This document shows, piece after piece, positions 33,757 to 44,067 of a DNA stretch of 64,000 bases. The translations under genes were made by a program, and so were the position numbers. The stretch covers positions 1 to 64,000 of the forward strand of contig JAIPIH010000005.1 of the NCBI GenBank assembly GCA_021734835.1, given 5' to 3'. Within the stretch, counting starts at the first letter, position 1; every line of letters begins with the position of its first letter. The notes under the pieces are model-generated. The model worked only from the letters and a program-made list of their open reading frames with translations, ran no database searches and was not told the DNA's origin. The stretch comes from Candidatus Cloacimonadota bacterium. Lineage in GTDB: Bacteria; Cloacimonadota; Cloacimonadia; Cloacimonadales; TCS61.

Positions 33757-35505
33757 ATGAAAAAAATTGTATTTTTAATCACTTTTTTAGTTATTTTTGT
33801 TGCGTTAATTGCTCTTAATGATGAGGAATATCTCGAAGAAAATGGTTTTGAAACGATTCGGAAAGCGAGAACATCAGAACAGCGTACACTCAGAGACATT
33901 CCAGAGGGCGGACTTCTTTTAATACCGGAATCAGGTGATGACAAAGTGATGGCATTTGATCCTGAAACGGGTGATCTTGTTGATGCTGATTTTATTCCTG
34001 CTGATCCGGAAAATCTTTCCACACCGATAGCTGCTTCTCTACATCCTGATGGAAACAGTATTCTGATCTCTGATCAAATTGAGGATGGACTACTACAGTA
34101 TGATCTGGATGGTAATTTTATGGGCTGGTTTGCTCCGGCTGGTGGTGTCAACAATGCAATTCTCGATAATGTTCGCGGTTGGGATATAAAAGCTGACGGG
34201 AACATTCTGGTTACTACTGCAAGCGGATCTAATTCTGATGCAATAGTCGAGTTTGATACAAGCGGTAATCACATTGGTAATTTTATTGCTAACGGTGCCG
34301 GTGGATTGGATGGACCATTCTGTGTACTTTACCGCGAAACACAGGATGATTATCTGGTGTCAGCTAGTTCCAGTGATGCCTTACATCAATACGATAACTC
34401 AGGAGCTTACATTGGAGATCTTGTAGCTGGACTGAATTTTTTGGAACAGTTTTCAATAACTCCTTCCGGTAATCTACTTATAGCAGAATTCAGCACTCCT
34501 AGTGGATGTTATGAATACACTAGTGACGGAACTTTTGTAGGTCATTACGATGTCATTACAAGTCTCAGAGGTGTCTATGAACTTGGGAATGGAAATATTC
34601 TTGTAACTAACGGTAATGGTGTGTTCGAAATTGATCGGGATAATACTCTTGTTTCAACAAAAATCGATAATGTTAGTGCTAGATTTATTTACTTTGTAAG
34701 TGGAGAAACAACAACGGGAACTGTTGACGGTTTTATTAATGATGCAGATTTAGGTTCTGCTCTGGAAGGCGTGATGGTTACACTTGGTACAAATACTACA
34801 ACCACAGACGAAACTGGATATTACAACTTGAATGTTGATCCGGATATATACGTTCTCTCTTGCAACCTAGCAGGATATGAAGAATATATTCAGGAAAATG
34901 TTGAGGTTATTGTTGGAGAAACGGTTTCGATAGATGTTGAATTGCAGCATTTATATAATCCGCCTCATACTTTGGTTTGGGACTTTATTGAACCGGATGT
35001 GATCTTATCCTGGCAAGCCCCAATTGGACAGGGATTGACCGGATACAATGTATATCGTGATCTTACGATAATACACACTGGAACTGAACTTACTTACACT
35101 GATCAAAATGTTCCGACCGGAACTTATACTTATAATGTTAGTGCTCTATATTATGATCTATATGAATCTGACCTGACAGGCGATTTAGTAGTTGAAGTAG
35201 TTGCTGCAGATGATGTCTTTAATGTGGATGCAAATCAATTGATTGGCAACATACCCAATCCCTTTAATCCAAGTACAGCAATCAGTTTTTCTTTGGAGAA
35301 TCCAGGTCACGTAAGTATTGAAATTTACAATGTGAAAGGCAAAAAAATCCGTACTCTGATCAATCAACATTTAGAAGCTACCACACATAGTGTAGTTTGG
35401 AATGGGAAAGATGATCAGGCGCAGGATGCTGCAAGCGGTGTTTATTTCTATAAAATGAAATCTGGTAACTATACAGCTTCAAAGAAAATGATCTTGATGA
35501 AATAA
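33757..35505 (+). CDS. Exported beta-propeller-like protein with carboxypeptidase-regulatory-like, FN3-like and T9SS-type C-terminal domains
   Basis: Signal peptide; propeller-like repeats (GNILVTTASG, GNLLIAEFST, GNILVTNGNG); C-terminal half paralogous to the preceding gene. Confidence 0.82.
   Translation: MKKIVFLITFLVIFVALIALNDEEYLEENGFETIRKARTSEQRTLRDIPEGGLLLIPESGDDKVMAFDPETGDLVDADFIPADPENLSTPIAASLHPDGNSILISDQIEDGLLQYDLDGNFMGWFAPAGGVNNAILDNVRGWDIKADGNILVTTASGSNSDAIVEFDTSGNHIGNFIANGAGGLDGPFCVLYRETQDDYLVSASSSDALHQYDNSGAYIGDLVAGLNFLEQFSITPSGNLLIAEFSTPSGCYEYTSDGTFVGHYDVITSLRGVYELGNGNILVTNGNGVFEIDRDNTLVSTKIDNVSARFIYFVSGETTTGTVDGFINDADLGSALEGVMVTLGTNTTTTDETGYYNLNVDPDIYVLSCNLAGYEEYIQENVEVIVGETVSIDVELQHLYNPPHTLVWDFIEPDVILSWQAPIGQGLTGYNVYRDLTIIHTGTELTYTDQNVPTGTYTYNVSALYYDLYESDLTGDLVVEVVAADDVFNVDANQLIGNIPNPFNPSTAISFSLENPGHVSIEIYNVKGKKIRTLINQHLEATTHSVVWNGKDDQAQDAASGVYFYKMKSGNYTASKKMILMK
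35114..35505 (+). repeat. Near-identical direct repeat, copy 2 (3' end of the 33757 gene)
   Basis: Shares long identical DNA runs with 33228-33619. Confidence 0.9.
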
Positions 35506-35547
35506 TACGAATTTGAAGTCGCGTTTACTTCAGATAGAAGAATATAG

Positions 35548-35574
35548 ATAGCCCGGTCTTTATAATCGGGCTAT
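35548..35574 (+). terminator. Probable terminator
   Basis: atagcccg-N11-cgggctat hairpin after the stop at 35505; weak T-run. Confidence 0.6.
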
Positions 35575-35682
35575 TTGTTTAGCCTAATAATTGCAGTAAA
35601 AAAAGTAGCTTATTAAAAAAGATTATACAATTACTAATTTTTATAAAATTAGAAAATTTAGGGTTGGTTCATTGAAAAAAAA

Positions 35683-35761
35683 TGGTCGGGATGAGAAGAT
35701 TTGAACTTCCGACCTTTCGGTCCCGAACCGAACGCGCTTACCGGACTGCGCTACATCCCGA
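35683..35761 (-). tRNA. tRNA-Pro (anticodon CGG), CCA encoded
   Basis: Minus strand TCGGGAT-GT-AGCGC...-TTCGG-TTCGGGA-CCGAA-...-GGAAGTTCAAATCTTCT-ATCCCGA-CCA; loop TT-CGG-GA with G37. Confidence 0.92.
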
Positions 35762-35904
35762 CGCGAACATTTTTTAAAGTGTGGTTAATATGTCAATAAA
35801 TCCGCTAAAAATTATTGGAAAAATAAAAAAAACAATTAACTTGACTTGATATTGTTGCGAAATTTGCATAAAAACCATTAATAAAAAAAGCTTAGGAGAA
35901 GAAA

Positions 35905-38900
35905 ATGAAAATAAAATTATGTGCAATGACATTATTATTACCAATGTTGATTTTCGCAATTAATATCAAGATTGATGATCCTGTTATAACCGGAAGTAAA
36001 TTTCAAAATAAACTTCCAAAGATGATGCGGGTGGGACAACCAGAAATGAGTTTTGTCCCTGTAAAATTACTGTTGCCGATGGGGCACAAACTTGTATCAA
36101 CCGATGCAGTTCTATCTGATCAGAATTATTTAGAAGGTACTTATGAGATCGATCATAGCAGGAAGATGCAGCCTATTTCGAAATCAGTGCCGGATGATAC
36201 CAGTAAAGATGAAACAATTTACAGACAAAACAGTGCTTATCCAAACACTGATTACGAAGTACTCGGAACACAAAGATTAAAAGGTTACGATCTTGTCCTC
36301 ATCAATATATATCCTTATAAATTTAATCCGGTTACGGGTAAGATCAGTTGGTTTAAAAATGCTGAGATCAATCTGGAAACAGCGTATGACAAAAAAATCT
36401 ACAACAATCAGAATAAAATGATGCTGGAAGGCTCAAAGAGCGAGATTGAGAAATTGATAATTAATCCCAAAGCATTAAGAAATTATCATAAAACATATGC
36501 AGCTCCAAACCGCACACTGGTCAGTCCTTCTGAGCCCTACAGCATGGTAGTGATCACTGATAGTGAAAGGGAAGCTTATCTGCAGGATTTTGTAACCTGG
36601 AAAAACGATCATGATGTTCCCACAGCAACTTTTCTAACTTCAGATATATATGCTGACTATACGGGTGTTAATGAACAAGAAATGATAAAGAACTTTATAA
36701 TTGATGCTTATCAAACTTATTCTGGAACTTCTACTCCCTTGGAATATGTACTTCTTGGCGGTGATGACGAAGTAGTCCCGATCCGAACGGTATTTATAGA
36801 TACAGGGTGGGGAACTTTAGATTATAATATGCCCTGCGATCTTTATTACGGCTGCTTGGATAATGATTGGGATGGAAATGGTAATGAAATATACGGTGAA
36901 GTGGAAGATGTTGTAGATATGATCCCGGAAGTTTCAGTCGGCAGATTCCCGGCTGAGACAGAAAGTGAATTTAATAATATTTTTAATAAGACTTCCTATT
37001 ATATTGATAATCAAACATTTACTAATGATGTTGTTGTACTACTGGGTGAGAATCTTAACAATAATCCGCTTACCTGGGGTGGAGATTACAAAGATGAAGT
37101 AGCAGATCTAGCACCGAGCCTAGATGCAGATTATCATGTAAGTAGGCTGTATCAGAGAGATGGAACTTACAATCCTGATTGGGTAAGTGCTGCTATTAAT
37201 GATGGCCTTGCGGTTATCAATCACATGGGACATTCAAATGAAAATATAGTTTTTGGACAAACTACCAGCTATGTTAACGCTTATACAAACACACATTACG
37301 GTTTTGCCTATTCTCAAGGCTGTTATCCGGCTGCGTTTGATGAACTTACTAGTTTAAGTAATGAAAGTATCGCGGAAAATCTTGTTATGTCTGAACATGG
37401 ATTATTTGCCTTTGTTGGAAACACACGATACGGATGGTATAGTCCCGGGAACACAAATGGTGCTTCCCAATATTACGACATTGCTTTTTTTGAAGCAATG
37501 TTCAACAATGATCTGCGACAACTGGGAAAATCACTCGCTTCCTCGCGGGTGGATTTGGTTAATATGGCTTTGGAAAACTCTGTAATGCGCTGGGTTCATT
37601 ATGAACTTGTAGTGCTGGGTGATCCTTCTTTAGAAGTTAAATACGCTAATGGCTCATTCCCTTTTATCCAACCTGCCGGAGTTCAATATGATGATTCGAT
37701 TTATGGTGATAATGACAATACACCAAATCCGGGTGAACAGATAGAAGTATTTATTGCACTTGAAAATATGGAAGGTTGGGCAGATGCAGAGGATGTAACT
37801 GCTTCTATTATTTTCGATGATGAAACTATTGAAGTTATTAATGGTGTTGTTGATTTTGGGAATATTCCGGTTGGATCATCTGTAACGGGTCCCTCCTTTA
37901 TAATTCAAACTCCACAGGATTGTAATTATGACACCTATTATTATACTTTAAATATAACAGCTCCAGTTAGTGGAGGCGCTACGTTTGAAATGGATTACCA
38001 GATGGAATTTGAAGTTTCACTCTTTCAGCAAAATTGGCCTTGGTATGGCAGTAATCAGGTTTTTGCTAATCCAATAATATCCGATTTTGATGAGGATGGA
38101 GTAAAAAACGTACTGATAATTGATGCAGAATCAAATATTAATTTGCTGCAGCCTAATGCTCAAATGGTAAGTGGTTTCCCTTGGAGCGGAGAAGCTAATA
38201 TCTGGAAAAGTGTTGCTTATGGAGATATTGATGCTGACGGATCAGATGATATTGTAATTGCCGACAGAGATGGAGAGATCTATGCTTTGAATTCTGCTGG
38301 GTCTCAAATATTTTCAGTAAACGTAGAATCGCAAAATCTGCTCACACCGATGATATCTGATATTGATGGTGACGGCCAGCTTGATGTTGTTACATTTGAT
38401 CTTGGGAATAAGCTTTCGGTATTTAATAATGAAGGCGATATGCTCCCGAATTTCCCGGTAGAACTTTCTAATACTCTTTTCCGCGACATGGCCTCTGTTG
38501 ACCTGAATGAAGATGGGAAAAATGAAATTTTAATCACCTTGTTAGATGCGAAATTATATGCTTTCAATGATAGCGGTGAAAATCTTGAAGGTTTTCCATT
38601 TGAACTTTCTGCAATATCTGCAACTGAGCCAATAATTCTTGATAACAAAAAAATTATTATTGGTACAGTTGATGAAAAATTGTATATAATAAGCCCCGGA
38701 GGGGATCTGCTATTTACACAAGTGCTTAACTCTAAAGTTGCAGGCTCTGCTATAGCAGCTGATTATGATAACGATGAAGTTCTTGATATTGCTTTTGTAA
38801 CAGAAAACGGAGAATTTTTTGTAATTCACCAAAACGGTGATCTATTACCGGGTTGGCCGGTTAATATTGTAGGATCTTTTTCTAAGCCTCCCTTAGCAGT

Positions 38901-39513
38901 CGATCTTGATAATGATGATGCTCTGGAGTTAGTTGCCTTTTCAGATAGCAATGATATGTATGCTTTCCATCAGGATGGCACTGAATTAGAATTTGCTCCG
39001 GTTACAGTGGCTATAGGCTGTTATGGGCCGGCAAGCGTTGAAGATATTGACGCTGATGGTGATTTTGATTTTGTATCCGGGATCAGTTCCGGTGTACTGA
39101 TCATTGATTGCAAATTGCCAAAAGGTACTAAGATACCATGGTCAACTTATCGTGGAAATTATAGAAGAACCGGATATTACGGAGATAATGTTGTTCTCAC
39201 AGAAGCGGATCCTGTTCACGAGTTATTAACCGTTCCAATACTTGAGCAAAATTATCCTAATCCCTTCAACCCAAGAACAAATATTTCTTTTAGTTTACCT
39301 GAAGAAAGTAGAGTTGATCTTGATATTTACAATATTCGTGGACAAAAGGTCAAGCAGCTTGCTAATGATGAACTTAGGACGAAAGGAAAACAGGTCATCC
39401 AGTGGGACGGGACAGATAATAACGGGAAAAATGTCGGTTCAGGGATTTATTTCTACAAACTACAAGTAAATAATGCTGCAGTTGATGTTAAAAAGTGTAT
39501 ATTGCTTAAATAG
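35905..39513 (+). CDS. Gingipain-like peptidase C25 family protein with FG-GAP/VCBS-like repeats and T9SS-type C-terminal domain
   Basis: LEYVLLGGDDEVVPIRTVF, INHMGHSNENIVFG, FAYSQGCYPAAF; DFDEDGVKNVLIID, DIDADGSDDIVIADRDGEIYAL; LEQNYPNPFNPRTNISFSL...DVKKCILLK. Confidence 0.88.
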   Translation: MKIKLCAMTLLLPMLIFAINIKIDDPVITGSKFQNKLPKMMRVGQPEMSFVPVKLLLPMGHKLVSTDAVLSDQNYLEGTYEIDHSRKMQPISKSVPDDTSKDETIYRQNSAYPNTDYEVLGTQRLKGYDLVLINIYPYKFNPVTGKISWFKNAEINLETAYDKKIYNNQNKMMLEGSKSEIEKLIINPKALRNYHKTYAAPNRTLVSPSEPYSMVVITDSEREAYLQDFVTWKNDHDVPTATFLTSDIYADYTGVNEQEMIKNFIIDAYQTYSGTSTPLEYVLLGGDDEVVPIRTVFIDTGWGTLDYNMPCDLYYGCLDNDWDGNGNEIYGEVEDVVDMIPEVSVGRFPAETESEFNNIFNKTSYYIDNQTFTNDVVVLLGENLNNNPLTWGGDYKDEVADLAPSLDADYHVSRLYQRDGTYNPDWVSAAINDGLAVINHMGHSNENIVFGQTTSYVNAYTNTHYGFAYSQGCYPAAFDELTSLSNESIAENLVMSEHGLFAFVGNTRYGWYSPGNTNGASQYYDIAFFEAMFNNDLRQLGKSLASSRVDLVNMALENSVMRWVHYELVVLGDPSLEVKYANGSFPFIQPAGVQYDDSIYGDNDNTPNPGEQIEVFIALENMEGWADAEDVTASIIFDDETIEVINGVVDFGNIPVGSSVTGPSFIIQTPQDCNYDTYYYTLNITAPVSGGATFEMDYQMEFEVSLFQQNWPWYGSNQVFANPIISDFDEDGVKNVLIIDAESNINLLQPNAQMVSGFPWSGEANIWKSVAYGDIDADGSDDIVIADRDGEIYALNSAGSQIFSVNVESQNLLTPMISDIDGDGQLDVVTFDLGNKLSVFNNEGDMLPNFPVELSNTLFRDMASVDLNEDGKNEILITLLDAKLYAFNDSGENLEGFPFELSAISATEPIILDNKKIIIGTVDEKLYIISPGGDLLFTQVLNSKVAGSAIAADYDNDEVLDIAFVTENGEFFVIHQNGDLLPGWPVNIVGSFSKPPLAVDLDNDDALELVAFSDSNDMYAFHQDGTELEFAPVTVAIGCYGPASVEDIDADGDFDFVSGISSGVLIIDCKLPKGTKIPWSTYRGNYRRTGYYGDNVVLTEADPVHELLTVPILEQNYPNPFNPRTNISFSLPEESRVDLDIYNIRGQKVKQLANDELRTKGKQVIQWDGTDNNGKNVGSGIYFYKLQVNNAAVDVKKCILLK

Positions 39514-39528
39514 ACTGTTATAAAAATA

Positions 39529-39552
39529 AAACGGGCGGGTAACCGTCCGTTT
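39529..39552 (+). terminator. Probable terminator
   Basis: aaacgggcgg-gtaa-ccgtccgttt hairpin. Confidence 0.65.
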
Positions 39553-39592
39553 ATTATTTGACATAATTAATTGAACACCAAAACATCATTTC

Positions 39593-40762
39593 ATGAATAT
39601 TAAGGGATTAACTGAATTTTTAGATTCTGAGGATAACAGACAATTTTTCAAAATCTTACAGGGATTAGATGAAATATCGATCAACAAAATTCAAAATTTA
39701 GAATCAGCCAATCCGGATAAACCGATCAAAGAACTTCTAAGTCAAATACAATTGCAAAAAGAGAATATTAAAAAGATCCCATCAGCTAATAATTTACTCT
39801 TATCAAGAAAAGGTGCACAACAAGCAAGTTCCCAGCAGCTGGCGAAATACCACGCAGATAAATTCCAAAAATTTGATATCATTGCTGATCTCTGTTGCGG
39901 GATTGGTATTGATCTAATTAATTTAGCTCAAAACAAAAAACAGGTTTATGCGGTTGAATTGGATAAAGACACTTTACAAATCGCTAAATACAACTGTAAC
40001 AAATTGAAGAATATCAAATTTATTAATAGAAGAGCTGAAGAATTTGCCGATGTTGTGGATGCGATCTTTATCGATCCGGACAGACGGTCAGGGAAAACAC
40101 GCAAAATAGCTCCTGAAAAGTATTCTCCACCGTTATCTTCAGTTATTAAGCTGAGATATGTTTGTCCTGATATTGCTGTTAAGCTGTCTCCTGCACATGA
40201 TTATCACAAACTTAAGTTACCACAAGATTCAACTTTAGAATTTGTATCGGAATCCGGAAATTTGAAAGAAATCCTGCTTTGTATGGGAAAATTAGCAACA
40301 AAAAACTGCCAAATTAAAGCCGTCCTTTTGCCATCACTTCTAACAATCCATGAATCAAGACCGCATCTAGATGTTAGCGAAATTAAAAACTATTTGTACG
40401 AACCTGATGCTGCTATTATCAGAGCCGGTTTAGTAAAAGAACTTGGAAATATGATAGGATATCAGCTTATCGATAAAAAAATTGCCTTATTGACAGGATC
40501 AAAAATGATCCTTAATGAATTTGGAAAGACATATAATGTTAAACAAATAATGCCATTTAATTTGAAATCTGCCCGGAAATATCTCCGAGAGCATTCTATT
40601 GGTAACTTGATAATTAAAACACGCGGGTTCCCTGAAAAAGAAGAAAAATTCCGGAAGAAGTTTAAACTTAACGGCACTAATTCTGTTATTATGTTCATTA
40701 TTCGAAGAGGAAAAGGTCACTTGATCATTTTTGCACTGCTTCAGAATAAAACACTTGCCTGA
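39593..40762 (+). CDS. Class I SAM-dependent methyltransferase (THUMP-like/RNA methyltransferase-like)
   Basis: IIADLCCGIGIDLINLAQNKKQVYAVELDKDTLQIAKYNC; AIFIDPDRRSGKTRKIAPEKYSPPLSSV. Confidence 0.82.
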   Translation: MNIKGLTEFLDSEDNRQFFKILQGLDEISINKIQNLESANPDKPIKELLSQIQLQKENIKKIPSANNLLLSRKGAQQASSQQLAKYHADKFQKFDIIADLCCGIGIDLINLAQNKKQVYAVELDKDTLQIAKYNCNKLKNIKFINRRAEEFADVVDAIFIDPDRRSGKTRKIAPEKYSPPLSSVIKLRYVCPDIAVKLSPAHDYHKLKLPQDSTLEFVSESGNLKEILLCMGKLATKNCQIKAVLLPSLLTIHESRPHLDVSEIKNYLYEPDAAIIRAGLVKELGNMIGYQLIDKKIALLTGSKMILNEFGKTYNVKQIMPFNLKSARKYLREHSIGNLIIKTRGFPEKEEKFRKKFKLNGTNSVIMFIIRRGKGHLIIFALLQNKTLA

Positions 40763-40806
40763 ATTAACATAAATAGGAAAGTGTAAAAAAAGACAAGGAA
40801 GGATAA

Positions 40807-41019
40807 ATGAAGGGAAAAGTTAAATGGTTCGATGAAGGTAAAGGATACGGATTCATACTCTCAGATGAAGGGAAGGAATTTTTTGTTCACTGGAAATCAA
40901 TTGTTACCGTCTCTGAATTGGGTAGGAAGACACTTGTTCCTGACGAAGATGTGGAATTCGATACAATTGAAACAGACAGAGGGATACAAGCAATTAATGT
41001 GATCAGGTTGAATCCCTGA
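40807..41019 (+). CDS. Cold-shock domain protein
   Basis: MKGKVKWFDEGKGYGFILSDEGKEFFVHWKSI. Confidence 0.93.
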   Translation: MKGKVKWFDEGKGYGFILSDEGKEFFVHWKSIVTVSELGRKTLVPDEDVEFDTIETDRGIQAINVIRLNP

Positions 41020-41062
41020 TAAGCAATAGAACTTTTTGCGGCGTTCTGACGTCGCTTTTTTT

Positions 41063-42802
41063 ATGAGCAATTTTTTACCCGTAACTAAAAAGGACTTAGA
41101 AAAAAGAGGTTGGAAACAACTCGATATCATCGTCGTTACAGGAGATGCTTATGTTGATCATCCTAGTTTTGGTCCTGCTATCATCGCCAGAACGCTGGAA
41201 GCAGAGGGGTATAAAGTAGGTATTATTTCGCAACCGGATTGGAAAAGTGATACCGACTTTAAAAAACTTGGTCGTCCCGAGCTATTTTTTGGTGTATCCT
41301 CCGGTAATATGGACTCGATGGTAAATCATTATACTGCAAGACGTAAGATCAGAACAAATGATGCTTATTCTCCCGGAGGGAAAAGCGGTTTTAGGCCAAA
41401 TCGAGCGACTATAGTTTACACCCAAAAACTAAGATCTATTTTTAAGGGTACTCCGGTTATTTTAGGTGGTATCGAAGCCAGTATGCGCCGGATTCCGCAT
41501 TTCGATTATTGGAGCAATAAACTAAGAAATTCCATCATCTTCGATTCCAGAGCTGATATTCTGGTTTACGGGATGGGAGAAAGAACTATAAAAACCATAG
41601 CGTCAAGACTGAAAAAAGGTGAAGAGATAAATACTATGCATGATATTCCGGGAACGGTAGTCATGGGTGATGAGCTAGAGAATGCTGTAACTTTACCGGA
41701 ATTCACCACTGAGTTTTCCGAACAGGATTTTTTTAATATGCATAAAATATTCCGGGAAAATTTTCAGGATAAAGTACTCATTCAAAAATTTGAGAAAAAA
41801 TATTTGATTCACAATCCACCGGCAAAACCGTTAACTACTCAGGAACTTGATACAGTATATAATATCAAATTCACACGCAAGCAGCATCCGGATTATAATG
41901 GTAAGGCAATCCCGGCTTTTGAACAGATAAAAAATTCCATTACAGTCCACCGCGGTTGTTTTGGCGGCTGCAGTTTTTGTGCAATTGGATCTCATCAGGG
42001 GAAGACAATACGTTCAAGAAGTATTAATTCAATAATCAAAGAAATTGAAAACATTTCTTCAGATAAAAGTTTCAGAGGAACGATTAGTGACATTGGTGGT
42101 CCTTCGGCAAATATGTATGGAATGAACTGTCGCCTGGAGATTAGTGAAACTTGTAAAAGAACTTCTTGTCTTTATCCCGTTATCTGCCCTCAACTTGATA
42201 CATCTCATATTGAGCAGAAAAAACTATTGAAAGAAATTAGAGCATCTGCAAAAGTAAAACACGCTTTTATCTCCTCAGGTATAAGATTTGATCTGGCACT
42301 AAAAGACGTTGATTATATAGAGATCGTTGCTAAATATCATACCAGCGGACTGCTCAAGCTTGCTCCTGAACATCTTAGTGACGAAGTTCTAAAACTGATG
42401 CATAAACCTTCATTTGCCCTTTATGAACAGTTTCATGAAATCTTTAGTGAATACTGCCAAAAACTGGGAAAGAAGCAGTTCATAGTTCCTTATATCATTG
42501 TAGGACATCCAGGGTCCAATCTAAAAGATACAATTCAACTGGCCGTGTATCTTAAAAAGCAGGATATTAAATTAAAACAGATCCAACAATTTACACCTAC
42601 TCCAATGACGGAAAGTACATTAATGTATTATGTCGAAAGTGATCTGAACGGGCAGAATATCTATGTTCCCAAAGGTAGAGAAGTCAGGCTGCAGAAGGCA
42701 CTTGTTCAATGGTTTGTCCCACAAAACAAAAAACTTATCTTCGAAGCGTTAAATAAGTCTGGCAGAAAAGATCTTATTGGCTTTTTCCTTAATAAAAATT
42801 AA
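41063..42802 (+). CDS. YgiQ family radical SAM protein
   Basis: FLPVTKKDLEKRGWKQLDIIVVTGDAYVDHPSFGPAIIARTLE; VHRGCFGGCSFCAIGSHQGKTIRSRS; track start 41036 is TTG, ATG 41063 preferred. Confidence 0.92.
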   Translation: MSNFLPVTKKDLEKRGWKQLDIIVVTGDAYVDHPSFGPAIIARTLEAEGYKVGIISQPDWKSDTDFKKLGRPELFFGVSSGNMDSMVNHYTARRKIRTNDAYSPGGKSGFRPNRATIVYTQKLRSIFKGTPVILGGIEASMRRIPHFDYWSNKLRNSIIFDSRADILVYGMGERTIKTIASRLKKGEEINTMHDIPGTVVMGDELENAVTLPEFTTEFSEQDFFNMHKIFRENFQDKVLIQKFEKKYLIHNPPAKPLTTQELDTVYNIKFTRKQHPDYNGKAIPAFEQIKNSITVHRGCFGGCSFCAIGSHQGKTIRSRSINSIIKEIENISSDKSFRGTISDIGGPSANMYGMNCRLEISETCKRTSCLYPVICPQLDTSHIEQKKLLKEIRASAKVKHAFISSGIRFDLALKDVDYIEIVAKYHTSGLLKLAPEHLSDEVLKLMHKPSFALYEQFHEIFSEYCQKLGKKQFIVPYIIVGHPGSNLKDTIQLAVYLKKQDIKLKQIQQFTPTPMTESTLMYYVESDLNGQNIYVPKGREVRLQKALVQWFVPQNKKLIFEALNKSGRKDLIGFFLNKN

Positions 42803-42930
42803 ATTAGTTTCTTCGATTCATCGACTGCTTGTTCAGATCAAAGTAGGTTATTAGAGTGATTTAAAAAAAACTTGCCTATAATCTCAGAATAATAATTTTA
42901 ACACAAAAATATATCATTGGAGGCGGAAAA

Positions 42931-44010
42931 ATGAGAGTTCATAATTTTAGTGCAGGTCCGGCTGTATTACCGGAACAAGTATTAAAAGAAGTTCAAGAGA
43001 ATTTAGTGGATTTCAAAGGAAATGGTCTTTCAGTAATGGAGATGAGTCATCGCTCAAGTCAATATATCGAGATAATAGAAAGCGCTCGTGCAAGGATACT
43101 TAAGATAATGGGACTGGGAGATGATTATGTTGCTTTATTCCTACAGGGCGGTGCCAGCACCCAGTTCTTTATGATCCCGTTGAATTTTTGCGATGACAAG
43201 AAAGTAGCAAACTACATTGATACAGGAGCTTGGAGTACTAAAGCAATAAAAGAAGCAAAAATATTAGGCAAGAATTTACATATCGCAGCTACATCTCAGG
43301 ATAAAGAATTTACCTATATTCCCAAAACCTGGCAACTTTCTGATAATCCTGCTTATTTGCATATTACGACAAATAATACAATTCGCGGTACAGAATGGAA
43401 GATTGATCCTGATGTTCCGTCTGATGTTCCACTTATTGCAGATATGAGTTCAAATTTCCTGAGCCGACCTCTCGAATTCAGTAAATATGATCTGATCTAC
43501 GGCGGAGCACAAAAAAATATTGGACCAGCAGGTGTTACTTTTGTAATAATTAAAAAGGCAATGTTGGATAAAATAAATCCGAACCTCCCAACTATGATGA
43601 ATTATAATACCCACGTAAGCAAAGATTCTATGTTCAATACGCCACCGACATTTTCAATTTATGTTTTAGGTGAAGTATTAAAGTGGATTGAAGGCAATGG
43701 CGGACTACCAGGAATGCAAAAGATAAATGAGGAAAAGGCTGACTCTATCTATGATGTTATAGATGATTCAGATTTTTATCGTGGTACTGTGGTAAAAGAA
43801 GACAGATCTTTCATGAATATTCCATTTAGATTACCTACAGAAGAATTGGAAAAGAAATTTGTATCAGAAGCAATCACAAATAAGATGTTCAATCTCAAAG
43901 GACATAGAAGTGTTGGCGGCTGTAGAGCATCTGTTTATAATTCACTTCCCATGAGTTCAGCAAGAGCTCTAGCTAAATTTATGATTGATTTTGAAAAGGC
44001 AAATAAGTAA
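42931..44010 (+). CDS. serC: Phosphoserine aminotransferase
   Basis: HNFSAGPAVLPEQVLKEVQENLVDFKGNGLSVMEMSHRS; LIYGGAQKNIGPAGVTFVII. Confidence 0.96.
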   Translation: MRVHNFSAGPAVLPEQVLKEVQENLVDFKGNGLSVMEMSHRSSQYIEIIESARARILKIMGLGDDYVALFLQGGASTQFFMIPLNFCDDKKVANYIDTGAWSTKAIKEAKILGKNLHIAATSQDKEFTYIPKTWQLSDNPAYLHITTNNTIRGTEWKIDPDVPSDVPLIADMSSNFLSRPLEFSKYDLIYGGAQKNIGPAGVTFVIIKKAMLDKINPNLPTMMNYNTHVSKDSMFNTPPTFSIYVLGEVLKWIEGNGGLPGMQKINEEKADSIYDVIDDSDFYRGTVVKEDRSFMNIPFRLPTEELEKKFVSEAITNKMFNLKGHRSVGGCRASVYNSLPMSSARALAKFMIDFEKANK

Positions 44011-44027
44011 GCAAACCAATTAATCTA

Positions 44028-44060
44028 TGCGGGTTTCCCCGACTGTACGGGGATCCCGTA
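44028..44060 (+). other. Strong hairpin just before the 44068 start codon (terminator or regulatory structure)
   Basis: cggg-tt-tccccg-actgta-cgggga-t-cccg. Confidence 0.6.
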
Positions 44061-44067
44061 TTATCTT

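Noticed and set aside
33228-35505. Duplication as evidence of a mobile element
   Set aside because: No transposase, terminal inverted repeats or target-site duplication; explained by paralogous gene tails
35683-35761. tRNA as integration site for a genomic island
   Set aside because: No integrase or repeated tRNA 3' end found nearby; neighbouring genes look like ordinary chromosome
38304-38648. 114-aa minus-strand ORF
   Set aside because: Antisense shadow of the repeat-rich C25/VCBS gene
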